This document shows, piece after piece, positions 34,570-43,383 of a DNA stretch of 64,000 bases. Every line of letters starts with the position of its first letter. Within the stretch, counting starts at the first letter, position 1. The position numbers and the translations under genes are program-made. The DNA is taken from NCBI GenBank assembly GCA_900112325.1, contig FOLJ01000017.1, positions 1 to 64,000 of the forward strand, written 5' to 3'. The DNA is from Micromonospora sediminimaris. Lineage in GTDB: Bacteria > Actinomycetota > Actinomycetes > Mycobacteriales > Micromonosporaceae. Below the pieces are notes generated by a model. That model was not told where the DNA came from and made no database searches. It worked only from the letters and a program-made list of their open reading frames with translations.

Positions 34570-35574
34570 TCAGCCGGGTCGGCGGAAACCGGCGAGCGGC
34601 ATGGTGGTGATCGGCGAGACGTTTACCGGCTTACCGGCTCGGGCCGCATGCACCATCTGGTTGTTGCCCAGGTAGAGCCCCACGTGGTGCAGGTCGCTGA
34701 AGAAGAAGACCAGGTCACCCGGACGGGCGTCGGACCGCGAGATGGCCTTGCCCTCGTTCCACTGTGCGCCGGTGAAGTGGGTGAGCGAGATGCCGGCAGC
34801 CCGGTAGGCGTACTGGGTCAGACCCGAGCAGTCGAACGAGTTCGGGCCGGTGGCGCCCCACACGTACGGCTTGCCGACCTGGGCGCATGCCGTACGGATG
34901 GCGGTGCGAGCGGCATCGCTGACCACACCGTTGATGGTCGGGCAGTTGGTGGTCTTCACCGTGGTCACCGGCAGCGACCGTTCGAGCCGCTTGATCTCGG
35001 CGTCGATCTGCTTCTTCTTCGCCGCCAGCTGCTTCGCCTTCGTCTCCTGGTCGGCGATCAGGGCGTCGAGCTTGGCCTTCTGGTCGTCGTACTTCTTGCG
35101 GATCTTCATGACACCTTCGAGCTCGCGGCGCTCCTGCGACGCGAGCCGGTCAAGGAAGGCCATCTGCTCGCCGAGCTCGTTCGGCTTGGAGTTGAGCAGC
35201 ACAACACCGATCTCCTTGGACGGGCCGGTGATGTAGTACCGGGAGGCGAGATCGGCGACCCGGTTCATCGCCAGCTCGGTCTCCAGAGCCAGCGGCTGGA
35301 TCTTCTTCTCCAGGCTCTTCGACTTCTGCTTGTTGACCCGCAGCTGGGAGCGCACCTTGTTGTACTGCTCGATTGTGGGTTCCAGCTTCTCCCACTGCTT
35401 GTCGATCTGGGCCTCGATCTCGTCGACCGAGGGTTCGGCGTACGCGGGGGCGGCGAGCAGGCCGGCACCGACCGCGGCGGCGGCGACGAGGACGACCAGC
35501 CCACGGGCGGCCCTACGCAGGCCACCCGGACGGGATCGCCCTGGCGCACGACGATGGAGGGGCATGGTTGCCAC
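34570..35574 (-). CDS. NlpC/P60 peptidoglycan endopeptidase, second paralogue
   Basis: 334 aa, same layout as the gene at 33135-34169: signal segment (about 22-48, RGLVVLVAAAAVGAGLLAAPAYA), coiled coil 50-215 with Lys/Glu-rich heptads, and a NlpC/P60 domain with NSFDCSGLTQYAY (Cys), DLVFFFSDLHHVGLYLGNN (His) and MVHAARAGKP. GTG 35574 is preceded by AAAGGAG at 9 nt; ATG 35565 is the next option. The paralogue has a c-di-AMP riboswitch but this gene has none, so the two are controlled differently. Upstream (35729-35763) there are an ACAC/GTGT inverted repeat and a GTTAC direct repeat of unknown meaning. Confidence 0.9.
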   Translation of the reverse strand: MATMPLHRRAPGRSRPGGLRRAARGLVVLVAAAAVGAGLLAAPAYAEPSVDEIEAQIDKQWEKLEPTIEQYNKVRSQLRVNKQKSKSLEKKIQPLALETELAMNRVADLASRYYITGPSKEIGVVLLNSKPNELGEQMAFLDRLASQERRELEGVMKIRKKYDDQKAKLDALIADQETKAKQLAAKKKQIDAEIKRLERSLPVTTVKTTNCPTINGVVSDAARTAIRTACAQVGKPYVWGATGPNSFDCSGLTQYAYRAAGISLTHFTGAQWNEGKAISRSDARPGDLVFFFSDLHHVGLYLGNNQMVHAARAGKPVNVSPITTMPLAGFRRPG

Positions 35575-35779
35575 CGGCAGCGTCTCCTTTGCAGCCGACC
35601 ACCGGGCGTCCCGCGAGCGGTAAGGGGCGGGGACAGACGACCCATGGCGGTCGGTGCCCAACATTAGGGAACGGTAGGTGGGGAATCAAGGCGACCAACG
35701 GCTCATTCACCTTTGCGCGACGGTACGCACACAAAGGGTGTCGACCAATTCGTTACAGTTACGCACGTCAATTGAAAAC

Positions 35780-35815
35780 CGGGCGGGCGGCACTGGTTGA
35801 GGTGCCGCCCGCCCG
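35780..35815 (-). terminator. Terminator of etfD
   Basis: Perfect 14-bp stem CGGGCGGGCGGCAC / GTGCCGCCCGCCCG with an 8-nt loop, 16 bp past the stop codon at 35831. Confidence 0.85.
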
Positions 35816-35830
35816 CTGCATTGAGGGCGG

Positions 35831-38026
35831 TCAGCCGGCCACCGGCGTGCTGTCCCCGGTGCCGCCGACCCGCTCGGGCTTGACCGACCGGAGCAGGACG
35901 CTTGCCACGTCGATCACCTCGACCTGCTCGCCGGCACCCTTGCCGTTGACCCCGTCGCTGAGCATTGTCGAGCAGAACGGACAGCCGACGGCGACCGTCC
36001 TCGCTCCGGTGGACATGGCCTCCTCGACCCGGTCCACGTTGATCCGCTTGCCGATGCGCTCCTCCATCCACATGCGGGCGCCACCGGCACCGCAGCAGAA
36101 GGAGCGCTCGCTGTTACGCGGCATTTCGGTCAGCTCACCCTCGATGGCGCTGCCGAGCACCTCGCGCGGCGGCGTGAAGACCCGGTTGTGCCGCCCCAGG
36201 TAACACGGGTCGTGGTAGGTCACGCCGCCGTCGACCGGCTGCACCGGGGTGAGCCTGCCGGTGGCGACCAGGTGGGCCAGCAACTGGGTGTGGTGCACCA
36301 CCTCGAACTCACCGCCCAGTTGGCCGTACTCATTGCCCAGCGTGTTGAAACAGTGCGGGCAGGTTGCGACGATCTTGCGCTTGGCCTTCTCCCGACCCTC
36401 GAACGCTTCGTTCAGGGTCTCGACATTCTGTTGCGCGAGCATCTGGAAGACGAACTCGTTGCCGATCCGTCGGGCCGGGTCGCCGGTGCAGGTCTCCCCC
36501 TCGCCGAGGATGGCGAAGGAGACCCCTGCCTCGTTCAGCAGGGTCGCGACGGCCCGGGTGGTCTTCTTCGCCCGGTCCTCGAACGCACCGGCGCAGCCCA
36601 CCCAGAAGAGGTACTCGAAGTCCTCGACCTCGCCGACCCGGGGCACCTCGAAGTCGAGCCCCTTGGTCCAGTCCTCACGGGTGTTCTGCGGCGCACCCCA
36701 CGGGTTGCCCTTGTTCTCCAGGTTGCGCAGCATCACGCCGGCCTCGGAGGGGAAGCTGGACTCGATGAGGACCTGGTAGCGACGCATGTCGACGATGTGG
36801 TCGACATGCTCGATGTCCACCGGGCACTGCTCGACGCAGGCGCCGCAGGTGGTGCAGGACCAGAGCACGTCGGGGTCGATCACGCCGCCGGCCTCGGCGT
36901 CGCCGATCAGCGGCTTCTCCGCCTCGGCGAGGGCCAGCACGTCGACGTGGGCGAGCTGCGCGGCGGTGGCCTTCTCCTCACCGGTGAGGTCCTTGCCGCC
37001 GCCGGCCAGCAGGTAGGGCGCCTTGGCGTACGCGTGATCCCGCAGGCTGAGCACCAGCAGCTTCGGCGACAGCGGCTTGCCGGTGTTCCACGCCGGGCAC
37101 TGCGACTGGCAGCGGCCACACTCGGTGCAGGTGCTGAAGTCCAGCAGACCCTTCCAGGTGAACTGCTCGACCTGGGCGACGCCGAACTGGTCGGACTCCG
37201 GGTCGGCCTCCTCGAAGTCGAGCGGCTTGCCGTCGCTCATCATCGGCCGCAGCGCGCCGAGGCCGGAGCCGACCGAACCCGGCTTGCGCTTGAAGAAGAT
37301 GTTGGGGAAGGCCAGGAAACGGTGCCAGGCGACCCCCATGGTCACGTTCAACGAGATCACGATGACCCAGGCCATCGAGATCGAGATCTTGACGAGCGCG
37401 GCGACGCTGACGCCGGAGTCCCAGGCTGGCAGCAGGGCACCGACCGCGTGACTGAGCGGGGTGGCCCAGGTGGGGTACTCGAAGTGGTCGGTGGCCACCT
37501 TGAAGCCGCGGATCAGAAAGCCCATGACCAGTACGGCGAGGACGACCGCCTCGACGAAGTAGCCCTGCCACATGGTGGAGCCGGTGAACCGCGACCGACG
37601 TCCCGCCCGATTCGGCCGGTTCGCCAGCCGGATCCCGATCAGGACGCCGATGCCGACAACGCCCAGAATTCCGATCCACTCGGTGACCAGCCCGTAGAGG
37701 GTCCAGCCACCGATCAGCGGCAGCCCACCGGTCGGCGAGACCACCTCGAAGTACGCCTCGAGCACCAGCAGCGACAGCACGATGAAGCCGACCATCACGA
37801 ACCAGTGCGCCGCGCCCACCACGCTCCAGCGGAGCATCCGGGTGTGCCCGGCGGTCTCCGCCAGCATGGTCCTGGTGCGGCTGACCTTGTCGCCGGAGCG
37901 GGTCGGATCGGGCTGACCCAGCCGGATGACGGCCACCATCTTCGAGACCGCGCGTACCGCAAGCCACACCGCGACAGCGGTGATGGCGGCCGCGAGGATC
38001 GTGGTGACGATCTGGACGCTGCCCAT
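35831..38026 (-). CDS. etfD: Membrane Fe-S electron carrier EtfD (heterodisulfide-reductase type)
   Basis: 731 aa, like M. tuberculosis Rv0338c. It passes electrons from reduced electron-transfer flavoprotein, charged by acyl-CoA dehydrogenases, to menaquinone. Six or so membrane segments (1-240) form the quinone-binding cytochrome-like part. Two [4Fe-4S] motifs follow: CTECGRCQSQCP near 302 and CTTCGACVEQCP near 391. Two CCG-type domains come next: WVGCAGAFEDR with CPHCFNTLGNEYG, then HDPCYLGRHN and FCCGAGGARMWMEE. Start ATG 38026 has GGGAGG upstream. A palindrome nearly identical to one before the FadE5-like gene lies 145-160 bp upstream, supporting joint control of beta-oxidation. Confidence 0.9.
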   Translation of the reverse strand: MGSVQIVTTILAAAITAVAVWLAVRAVSKMVAVIRLGQPDPTRSGDKVSRTRTMLAETAGHTRMLRWSVVGAAHWFVMVGFIVLSLLVLEAYFEVVSPTGGLPLIGGWTLYGLVTEWIGILGVVGIGVLIGIRLANRPNRAGRRSRFTGSTMWQGYFVEAVVLAVLVMGFLIRGFKVATDHFEYPTWATPLSHAVGALLPAWDSGVSVAALVKISISMAWVIVISLNVTMGVAWHRFLAFPNIFFKRKPGSVGSGLGALRPMMSDGKPLDFEEADPESDQFGVAQVEQFTWKGLLDFSTCTECGRCQSQCPAWNTGKPLSPKLLVLSLRDHAYAKAPYLLAGGGKDLTGEEKATAAQLAHVDVLALAEAEKPLIGDAEAGGVIDPDVLWSCTTCGACVEQCPVDIEHVDHIVDMRRYQVLIESSFPSEAGVMLRNLENKGNPWGAPQNTREDWTKGLDFEVPRVGEVEDFEYLFWVGCAGAFEDRAKKTTRAVATLLNEAGVSFAILGEGETCTGDPARRIGNEFVFQMLAQQNVETLNEAFEGREKAKRKIVATCPHCFNTLGNEYGQLGGEFEVVHHTQLLAHLVATGRLTPVQPVDGGVTYHDPCYLGRHNRVFTPPREVLGSAIEGELTEMPRNSERSFCCGAGGARMWMEERIGKRINVDRVEEAMSTGARTVAVGCPFCSTMLSDGVNGKGAGEQVEVIDVASVLLRSVKPERVGGTGDSTPVAG

Positions 38027-38170
38027 TCGAGTTGGCCTCCCGGTCTGCTGCCTGTCGAGCGGCTCGGCGACCGGGGCGTCGGTGCGATCGTCGACCCACG
38101 CCGCCGCACCTCAACCTGATCGGTCGATGACCTCGCTCCGCTCGGTCATGCAGTGCAGCCTACGCGCAAG

Positions 38171-38186
38171 GTTACCCAGCAGTAAC
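38171..38186 (-). promoter_or_regulatory. Operator-like palindrome before etfD
   Basis: GTTACCCAGCAGTAAC with 5-bp perfect arms. It equals the site at 23678-23693 upstream of the FadE5-like gene at 14 of 16 positions. Confidence 0.55.
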
Positions 38187-38301
38187 GTGAGTCATCTCGC
38201 ACCGGGGCCACGCTGCCCTGCGCACACCTTAGGAGGCCGACGGCACCGCCGCTCGGGCGGGCCGCCGGTGGCGCCGGACAGTCAGGGCGTTGAGCTGCGG
38301 G

Positions 38302-38568
38302 TCAGCGCCAGCGGGAAAGCACGATCAGGGAGGCGACCATCGCGCCGAACCCGACCGCCAGGTTCCAGTACCCCAGCTCCATGACCGGGTACTCCTGCTC
38401 GGAGAGGTAGTAGACCACCAGCCAGCCGATGCCGAAGACGATCAGCGACACCGCCAGGACCGGCAGCCACACCGGGCTGGGCTTGTTGGTGGCCGCGGTC
38501 GTCGCCGTCGGGCGGACGTCCGTAGGCGGGGTGTACACCTTCTTCTTGCGGACCTGAGACTTGGGCAC
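38302..38568 (-). CDS. crgA: Cell division protein CrgA
   Basis: 88 aa. Small two-span membrane protein that helps build the division site and binds FtsZ, FtsQ, FtsI/PBPA and Wag31 in mycobacteria, and restrains septation in Streptomyces. The basic N-terminus MPKSQVRKKKVYTPP is the family signature, followed by two membrane segments (about 33-52 and 64-82) split by YLSEQEYPVMELGYWN. GTG start with a GGAGAG ribosome binding site. Its place beside the DUF881 gene and the pkn cluster is the conserved actinobacterial order. The tail before the membrane is Thr-rich (PTDVRPTATTAATNKP), where kinase sites are known in mycobacteria. Confidence 0.95.
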   Translation of the reverse strand: MPKSQVRKKKVYTPPTDVRPTATTAATNKPSPVWLPVLAVSLIVFGIGWLVVYYLSEQEYPVMELGYWNLAVGFGAMVASLIVLSRWR

Positions 38569-38791
38569 GGCGCTCTCCAGAGGGGTTACGACCTCGTCCG
38601 GCCTGACAACCGGGCGCGAGGGCGACGGTCCATGGCCAATAATGTTCGACAGCTAGCGTAGTCCGGAAGACCCGTCCGATCCACGAATGAGGTGAGACCG
38701 GTACCGGGCAGCACCGGAAAACCGGGCAGCACGGCCGGCGCCCCGCCCACACCGGGTGGCGTCGGAGCGCGATGACGAGGGAGACTGACCC

Positions 38792-39601
38792 GTGGAGTAC
38801 ACATCCGGCGCAGCGTCGTGGCAGAAGGCGCTGCGACGACTCGTCGCCGTGTTGCTGCCACGACGGCCACGTCAACGCCGGCCATTCTGGTCGGTAGGCG
38901 TACCGCTGATCGCCCTGGCGGCCGGCCTGCTCTTCACCACGACGGCCACGACGGCGGGCGGCACCGCTCTGCGCGAGGACCGCCGACCCCAACTGACCGA
39001 GCTGATCGAGGACCGCCGGGCACAGGTGGCGGCGAACGAGGAGCGGGCCGCCACGCTGCGCGGGGAGTTGGAGAACCGGACGGCCGTCCTGGCCAACTCC
39101 GACGGCCCGATCAGGGAACAGCAGCAGCGGGCCAACGCCAGTCGGGCCGCCGCCGGCTTCACCGCCCTCACCGGTACCGGCCTGACCGTCGAGCTCAACG
39201 ACGCACCGCAGCTCAGCAACCTGCCCGAAGGGGCCTCCAACGACGACCTGGTCGTCCATCAGGGCGATGTGCAGGCGGTGGTCAACGCGCTCTGGGCCGG
39301 CGGTGCCGAGGCGATGTCAATCATGAACGTGCGCGTGCTGGCGACCAGCGCGGTACGCTGCGTGGGTAACACCCTGCTGTTGCACGGCCGGGTGTACTCC
39401 CCACCTTTCAAGATCGTAGCAATTGGCGACCCCGCCGTACTCCGGCAGGCCCTCGCCGCTTCCGAGGGAGTCCGGTGGTTCAGGGACGCGGTCGACAACT
39501 ACCAACTCGGTTACTCAGAGACCCCAGGCACCGTCACGGTGCCCGCCTTCGAGGACTCCACCACCCTGCGATCAGCGACGGTGCCGGCGGTGCCGCAGTG
39601 A
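38792..39601 (+). CDS. DUF881 family membrane protein
   Basis: 269 aa, corresponding to Rv0012 of M. tuberculosis by family and position. One signal-anchor segment (about 33-55, SVGVPLIALAAGLLFTTTATT), a short coiled coil (65-115), then the DUF881 extracellular domain: GLTVELNDAPQ, NDDLVVHQGDVQAVVNALWAGGAEAMSIMNVRV, and PPFKIVAIGDPA. It starts at GTG 38792 after GAGGGAG. It is followed after 7 bp by the sortase gene, so the two form an operon with the next small gene and trpG. Biochemical role unknown. Confidence 0.88.
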   Translation: MEYTSGAASWQKALRRLVAVLLPRRPRQRRPFWSVGVPLIALAAGLLFTTTATTAGGTALREDRRPQLTELIEDRRAQVAANEERAATLRGELENRTAVLANSDGPIREQQQRANASRAAAGFTALTGTGLTVELNDAPQLSNLPEGASNDDLVVHQGDVQAVVNALWAGGAEAMSIMNVRVLATSAVRCVGNTLLLHGRVYSPPFKIVAIGDPAVLRQALAASEGVRWFRDAVDNYQLGYSETPGTVTVPAFEDSTTLRSATVPAVPQ

Positions 39602-39608
39602 GCGCGCG

Positions 39609-42248
39609 GTGAGCCCGCAGTCCGACGGTCGGCACCGCGACCAGACCGACGAGCCCACCGCCTTCATCCCCAAGGTCGAGCGGGGTGGGTCCACCGACGC
39701 CCGCACGACGGGGTCCTGGCCCGACCCGGTGCTACCCACCCGATCCGGGCCGTCCCAGGCACCGCACGATCCGCGGCCGACCGCGGCTCCGCGTCCGACC
39801 GATCAGGCTTCGGCCGAGGGTCGACCGCCGGACGGCCAGCGGCCGACCAACTCCGGCCGCTTCGACGGTGCCGCCGAGACCACCTCGCCCGTCGGCGGCC
39901 GGTGGGACGCACCAGCGCCGACGGACCCACCTGCCCGGACCGCTACCACGCCCGGCGTACCGACCGGCTGGAGCACACCTGCCGGGCCGGAGCGGACCAC
40001 CGCGCCGACGGCCGACCGTCGGGGTGCCGGCCCCCGCCAGGAGCAGCCGACCGCACCCGGACGTTGGGACACCGCCCCGGCCACCGACCGCCGGGCGAAC
40101 CAGTGGGACGCTGCGGCGGCCACCGGGCGTAGCGCCAACCAGTGGGACCCGGCACCGAGCGGGCAGCGTGCGGTGGATCCCGACCGTACGGCGAACCAGT
40201 GGGACGCAGCGCCGGGTCCAGCTCCTGAGGCCGCCGGCCGGCAGCCGGACGCGGCAACCAACGACCAGTGGCAGGGCGTACCCCTGCCGTCGGGTCAGCC
40301 GGACATTCCGGTGGGGCCCACGCCGTGGCGCGGAGCCTTCCAGCCGTCCCGGAGCGCGGGCGACCCGGAGCAGCGAAGCAGCACCCGCCCGGCCGGCACG
40401 GACGCCGGTCACGCCGGAACCGGTCACCCGAGTGTTACCGGCACCGCCGGCCGGCCGGGGTGGACGGGCCCGGCCGACACCGCGGCCCGGCCGGGCGTCG
40501 GTCAGACCGCCGGCACCCCGCCGCCCTGGCCCGGTGCCCGAGCCCAGGAGCCCGGTCCGAACGGGCCCGGCACCGGAACGGCGCAGCCCAACGGCGGCCC
40601 GACCTGGCCCAACGGCGAGCAGCCGAGACAGTCCGCCGGGACCACGCAACCTGCCACTGTGCGGCCGGCCACGCCCCCGGCACCGCACGCGCCGCGTCCC
40701 GGTGCCGGGCAGCCTGCCGGTGCAGCGCCGGCACTGCACCCGCCGTACGCCGCCGGACCGGCGAGCAACAGCGGCCCGGCGCGGCCGCCTGATCCCGGAC
40801 AGCCGGGCCCGTACATCCCGGCGACGCAGCCGGCGCAGGCTGGCCAGAACAGCTCGGCACCGCAAGTGTCACGCCCTGAGCCGACGGGCCAGGACCGGCC
40901 CGCTGGCATCGGGCCGGCGTACCCGGTGCCTGGTCAGCCGCCGGCCACACCGTCCCGGTCGGCTGAGGGGCGACGCTCGCCCGGTGTCGAGCCGCCACGG
41001 CAGTCGGACCATGCACCCGGCCAGAGTGACTGGTCCGGTGAGGGGCCGACCGCGTTGATGCCCAAGGTCCGCGACAGCGCCGGCTCGGCGAACGGCGGCC
41101 CGGGGACGGTGCCGACCAGGGGAACCCAGGCGACGAACGGCCAGCCCGCCGCTGCGACCGTCCCGGGCAGCCCGGCGGCCACGGACCGTCCGGTCACCTC
41201 CGCCTCGGGTCAGCAGACCCGCCCGGCGGCACCCGGCCAGCCGACGGCACCGGGGCAAGCGTCCGCACCTGGCCAGCCGACGGCACCGGGGCAAGCTTCC
41301 GCGCCGAGCCGATCGGCCGACCCGGCGGCGACCGCCCTCATCCCGGCGGTCACCGGGGCGCGGCCGAACGCCGCACCCGCACTGGACTCGACCGCCCTGA
41401 TGGGTGCCGTACCCCGGCCGCCCAAGAGCGAGGAACCGTCCGACGGTGCCGACCAGCCCGCCGAGGCACCGAAGCCGCGGCGCGGTGACCGGGTGGTGCA
41501 ACTTCGCCCCCACCAGACGGGCGAGGGCTACAAGAGCGTCTACTCGGAGCTGACCCGCCCGTCGCTGTGGTCGAGGGTGCGTACCGGTCTGCGGTTCAGC
41601 GGCGAGCTGCTGATCACCTTCGGCCTGGTGGTGCTGCTCTTCGCCGGCTACGAGATCTGGGGCAAGTCGGCGATCGTCGACGCCCACCAGGGCGAGCTGA
41701 GCGAGCAACTGGCCCAGGCGTGGGCACCCGAACCGGTGACGGACCCGACGGTGTCGGCGTCGGCCAGCCCGTCCGCCAAGCCGAAGCCGGCGGTACAGGG
41801 CACGCCGATCGCCGGCCTCTACATTCCGAAGTTCGACAAGGAATGGATTGTGGTCGAGGGCGTCGGCCAGCAGGACATCCGGTATGCGCCGGGCCACTAC
41901 CCGGACAGCGCCATGCCGGGCCAGGTGGGCAACTTCTCGGTGGCCGGGCACCGGAACCGGGCCACCTTCTGGCGGCTTGACGAGTTGCGCGAGGGCGACC
42001 CGATCCTGGTCGAAGGCCGCAACGAGTGGTATGTCTACCAGGTGACCGAGAGCCTGATCGTCAAGCCGACGCAGGTCGAGGTGGTGGCGCCGGTGCCGGG
42101 TCGGCCGGGTGAGAAGCCGACCAAGCGAATGCTGACCCTGACCACCTGCAACCCGAAGTTCGACAACTACGAGCGGCTGATCATTCACGCCGAATTGACG
42201 CGTACCCAGCCCAAGGCCGAGGGACGCCCGGCGGAGCTGGGGACCTGA
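39609..42248 (+). CDS. Class E sortase with a very long disordered cytoplasmic tail
   Basis: 879 aa; ordinary class E sortases are 200-300. The first 640 residues are disordered and rich in Pro, Thr, Gly and Gln. A membrane segment (about 662-685) and a sortase domain (735-875) follow, with catalytic His in SVAGHRN, Cys in LTLTTCNPKF and Arg in NYERLIIHAEL. The tail carries the unit Thr-Ala-x-[IM]-P-x-Val: TAFIPKV at 17-23, TALMPKV at 481-487, TALIPAV at 575-581 and a degenerate TALMGAV near 595. Class E sortases in actinobacteria attach LAXTG proteins or, in Streptomyces, chaplins. GTG 39609 was taken as start since the longer frame back to 39423 overlaps the DUF881 gene. Genes 5' and 3' belong to the same run. 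Confidence 0.87.
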   Translation: MSPQSDGRHRDQTDEPTAFIPKVERGGSTDARTTGSWPDPVLPTRSGPSQAPHDPRPTAAPRPTDQASAEGRPPDGQRPTNSGRFDGAAETTSPVGGRWDAPAPTDPPARTATTPGVPTGWSTPAGPERTTAPTADRRGAGPRQEQPTAPGRWDTAPATDRRANQWDAAAATGRSANQWDPAPSGQRAVDPDRTANQWDAAPGPAPEAAGRQPDAATNDQWQGVPLPSGQPDIPVGPTPWRGAFQPSRSAGDPEQRSSTRPAGTDAGHAGTGHPSVTGTAGRPGWTGPADTAARPGVGQTAGTPPPWPGARAQEPGPNGPGTGTAQPNGGPTWPNGEQPRQSAGTTQPATVRPATPPAPHAPRPGAGQPAGAAPALHPPYAAGPASNSGPARPPDPGQPGPYIPATQPAQAGQNSSAPQVSRPEPTGQDRPAGIGPAYPVPGQPPATPSRSAEGRRSPGVEPPRQSDHAPGQSDWSGEGPTALMPKVRDSAGSANGGPGTVPTRGTQATNGQPAAATVPGSPAATDRPVTSASGQQTRPAAPGQPTAPGQASAPGQPTAPGQASAPSRSADPAATALIPAVTGARPNAAPALDSTALMGAVPRPPKSEEPSDGADQPAEAPKPRRGDRVVQLRPHQTGEGYKSVYSELTRPSLWSRVRTGLRFSGELLITFGLVVLLFAGYEIWGKSAIVDAHQGELSEQLAQAWAPEPVTDPTVSASASPSAKPKPAVQGTPIAGLYIPKFDKEWIVVEGVGQQDIRYAPGHYPDSAMPGQVGNFSVAGHRNRATFWRLDELREGDPILVEGRNEWYVYQVTESLIVKPTQVEVVAPVPGRPGEKPTKRMLTLTTCNPKFDNYERLIIHAELTRTQPKAEGRPAELGT

Positions 42249-42250
42249 CC

Positions 42251-42553
42251 ATGTACGCCTGGATCTGGCGCAAACTGCCCTTCGGGCTGCCCGGCAAGCT
42301 CGCCGGCAGCCTGCTGCTCGCCACCACGATGGTGGCGCTGCTGTGGTACGTGGTGTTTCCCTGGGCGGAGCCGCTGCTGCCCTTCGACGACGTGCAGGTC
42401 ACCCAGGACGACTCCGGCGTACCGAGTGCGCCGGAGGGCGACGTCGGGCCCGGGGGCGACGGCGCGGTCGACGACGCGCCACCGGGCGACGAGCACGATC
42501 TGCCGTACGACACCGACCGGAACAACAGCCCACCGCCGGACGAGGACGAGTGA
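42251..42553 (+). CDS. Small membrane protein between sortase and trpG
   Basis: 100 aa. A basic amphipathic N-terminus, one membrane segment (about 17-38, LAGSLLLATTMVALLWYVVF), and an acidic Pro/Gly/Asp-rich outer tail. It begins 2 bp after the sortase stop and its stop overlaps the GTG ahead of trpG. Genes of this size recur at this place in Micromonosporaceae as far as I can recall. Role unknown; it could work with the sortase. Confidence 0.7.
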   Translation: MYAWIWRKLPFGLPGKLAGSLLLATTMVALLWYVVFPWAEPLLPFDDVQVTQDDSGVPSAPEGDVGPGGDGAVDDAPPGDEHDLPYDTDRNNSPPPDEDE

Positions 42554-42558
42554 GCCCG

Positions 42559-43209
42559 ATGCGTGTCCTGGTGATCGACAACTACGACTCGTTCGTCTTC
42601 AACCTCGTGCAGTACCTCGGCCAGCTCGGTGTGGAGTGCGAGGTACGACGTAACGACGAGATCGAGGTGGCCGAGGTCGGCCGGGTCGGCGCGGCCGGCG
42701 TCCTGCTCTCCCCGGGTCCGGGTACGCCCGACCGGGCCGGCATCTGCCTCGACGTGATCCGCAAGTACGCCGGCAAGCTGCCGATCTTCGGAGTGTGCCT
42801 GGGTCATCAGGCCATCGGCGAGGCGTTCGGGGCGACTGTCGCCCGCGCCCCGGAGCTGCTGCACGGCAAGACCTCGGAGGTCCGGCACGACGGCACCGGT
42901 GTCCTCGCCGGTCTGCCCGACCCCTTCACGGCGACCCGTTACCACTCCCTCGCCGTGCTGCGGGAGACCCTGCCAGCGGAGCTGGAGGTGACCGGCTGGA
43001 CGGCCTCCGGGATCGTGATGGCGATGCGGCACCGCACGCTGCCGATCGAGGGCGTCCAGTTCCACCCCGAGTCGGTGCTCACCGAGGGCGGCCACCTGAT
43101 GCTGGCCAACTGGCTCGCCGCCTGCGGCCACCCTGACGCCCTGGAGCGCGCCCCGGAACTGGCCGCCGAGGTCGACGCCCGCCGCCGCGCCGCCTTCGCC
43201 ACCACCTGA
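42559..43209 (+). CDS. trpG: Glutamine amidotransferase, anthranilate/aminodeoxychorismate synthase component II
   Basis: 216 aa class I amidotransferase. It begins MRVLVIDNYDSFVFNLVQYL. The oxyanion loop is LLSPGPGTPDRAG near 55, the nucleophile is in PIFGVCLGHQAIGEAFG near 78, and the His-Glu pair is in VQFHPESVLTEGG near 170. Supplies ammonia for anthranilate or 4-amino-4-deoxychorismate. In M. tuberculosis the gene at this place is named trpG (Rv0013); folate or tryptophan use cannot be settled from the sequence. ATG 42559 lies 5 nt after the preceding stop. A 16-bp terminator follows. Confidence 0.9.
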   Translation: MRVLVIDNYDSFVFNLVQYLGQLGVECEVRRNDEIEVAEVGRVGAAGVLLSPGPGTPDRAGICLDVIRKYAGKLPIFGVCLGHQAIGEAFGATVARAPELLHGKTSEVRHDGTGVLAGLPDPFTATRYHSLAVLRETLPAELEVTGWTASGIVMAMRHRTLPIEGVQFHPESVLTEGGHLMLANWLAACGHPDALERAPELAAEVDARRRAAFATT

Positions 43210-43245
43210 GGGTCAGGTCGACCACCTTCCCATCCGGGCGACGAC

Positions 43246-43282
43246 ATCCGGGACCGCCGCGGGGATCGCGGCGGTCCCGGAT
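43246..43282 (+). terminator. Terminator of the DUF881-sortase-trpG operon
   Basis: Perfect 16-bp stem ATCCGGGACCGCCGCG / CGCGGCGGTCCCGGAT with loop GGGAT, 37 bp past the stop. Confidence 0.88.
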
Positions 43283-43383
43283 GCGACCGGCAAATCGCCT
43301 GGCTGCTGGTGCCGTGGGCCTAGCTGTAGCTTGTGCGGTGGCCAGAAACGTTCACCGGGCCGCCAACCTTCCTGGACACCGCA

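Noticed and set aside
35600..35760. Possible second c-di-AMP riboswitch before the NlpC/P60 gene at 34570
   Set aside because: None of the ydaO blocks (GGTGAATC, CGCCCGAACCCG, TCAGCTA) is present on the minus strand.
35751..35763. GTTAC direct repeat read as an MtrA box
   Set aside because: The 6-bp period does not fit the usual spacing of MtrA half-sites; kept only as an unexplained repeat.
39423..39608. Longer N-terminus of the sortase gene
   Set aside because: It would overlap the DUF881 gene by about 180 bp; GTG 39609 lies 7 bp after the DUF881 stop and fits operon spacing.
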